Assembly: GCA_964477295.1 (NCBI GenBank)
Contig: CAYZEZ010000257.1
Location: forward strand, 1-6,785
Source of the DNA: CAYZEZ01 sp964477295
GTDB lineage: Bacteria; Bacteroidota; Bacteroidia; Bacteroidales; SM23-62
Direction: 5' to 3'
Length of the DNA: 6,785 bases
A program made the position numbers and the translations under genes. Of this stretch, positions 6,532 through 6,785 are shown one piece after another; the stretch's first letter is position 1, and the number at the start of each line of letters is the position of its first letter. The notes below the pieces were generated by a model that saw nothing but the letters and a program-made list of their open reading frames with translations, ran no database searches and had not been told where the DNA came from.

Positions 6532-6785
6532 ATGAATTTCAGATTCATCATCATATTAGCATTCATTCTTTTACCATTGAATGGATTTACCCAGGATACG
6601 ATCAGGACAAGCAGTGATATTTATGTGGCCAGGGGGATAATAACTGACGGCGATACATTGTGGGTATCAGAGATTGACGAGGTTTATGTTTTTCCGAAAA
6701 AGGAATTTAATAATTTCTGGCAGAGAAGAAGATACACCAGGTTGGTTCATAATGTGAAGATAGCATATCCCTGGGCTAAACTTGC
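6532..6785 (+). CDS. DUF4294 protein, N-terminal part, cut by window end
   Basis: An open frame from the ATG at 6532 runs to the window edge (84 complete codons plus two bases), so the C-terminus is missing. Residues 1-21 are a signal peptide (hydrophobic core FIIILAFILLPL, probable cleavage near FTQ|D), so the product is exported. The mature part, with DGDTLWVSEIDEVYVF, then FNNFWQRRRYTRLVHNV and AYPWAKL, has the family pattern of DUF4294: Gly-Asp-Thr, a strand with E-V-x-V-x, then an Arg/Tyr-rich helix with RLVxNVKxxYPxAK. This family is found in Bacteroidota and has no established function that I know of. A weak GGAAA (6520-6524) sits upstream of the ATG, and a tiny frame (6512-6535) ends in an ATGA overlap with this start. 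Confidence 0.82.
   Translation, partial: MNFRFIIILAFILLPLNGFTQDTIRTSSDIYVARGIITDGDTLWVSEIDEVYVFPKKEFNNFWQRRRYTRLVHNVKIAYPWAKL

Overview
The window looks like chromosomal DNA of a free-living or environmental member of the Bacteroidota, perhaps close to the Bacteroidales or Marinilabiliales. The evidence is a large TonB-dependent receptor with an N-terminal carboxypeptidase-regulatory-like domain, a secreted protein ending in a type A type IX secretion (T9SS) sorting domain, a DUF4294 protein, start codons without clear Shine-Dalgarno sequences, and a promoter of the TTG / TAnnTTTG type used by Bacteroidota sigma factors. The order-level placement is a guess.

Layout. (1) Positions 22-507, minus strand: a small cytosolic protein joining a divergent mono-cluster ferredoxin domain to a CDGSH iron-sulfur domain. 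(2) 508-815: an AT-rich divergent intergenic region. (3) 816-3704, plus: a TonB-dependent outer-membrane receptor that has no ATG start. (4) 3812-5416, plus: a secreted, probably beta-helical, T9SS cargo protein. (5) 5430-5461: a strong hairpin between convergent genes, serving as a shared terminator. (6) 5464-6270, minus: a leucine-rich-repeat protein with a lipoprotein-like leader and a strict 23-residue repeat. (7) 6271-6531: a divergent intergenic region with a degenerate heptamer array, a nested inverted repeat and a well-formed Bacteroidota promoter. (8) 6532 to the window end, plus: the first 84 codons of an exported DUF4294 protein.

How the genes fit together. The receptor and the T9SS protein share a strand, are 107 bp apart with no terminator between them, and are followed by one strong terminator. 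They probably form a two-gene unit: an outer-membrane TonB-driven transporter plus a secreted, surface-attached or released partner. The substrate cannot be read from the sequence. The iron-sulfur gene, the LRR gene and the DUF4294 gene are each divergent or convergent to their neighbours and look like separate transcription units. I see no mobile element, CRISPR array, tRNA or rRNA. No clearly new system stands out. The best leads are the receptor/T9SS pair, the receptor's non-ATG start, and the repeat structures in 6271-6531.
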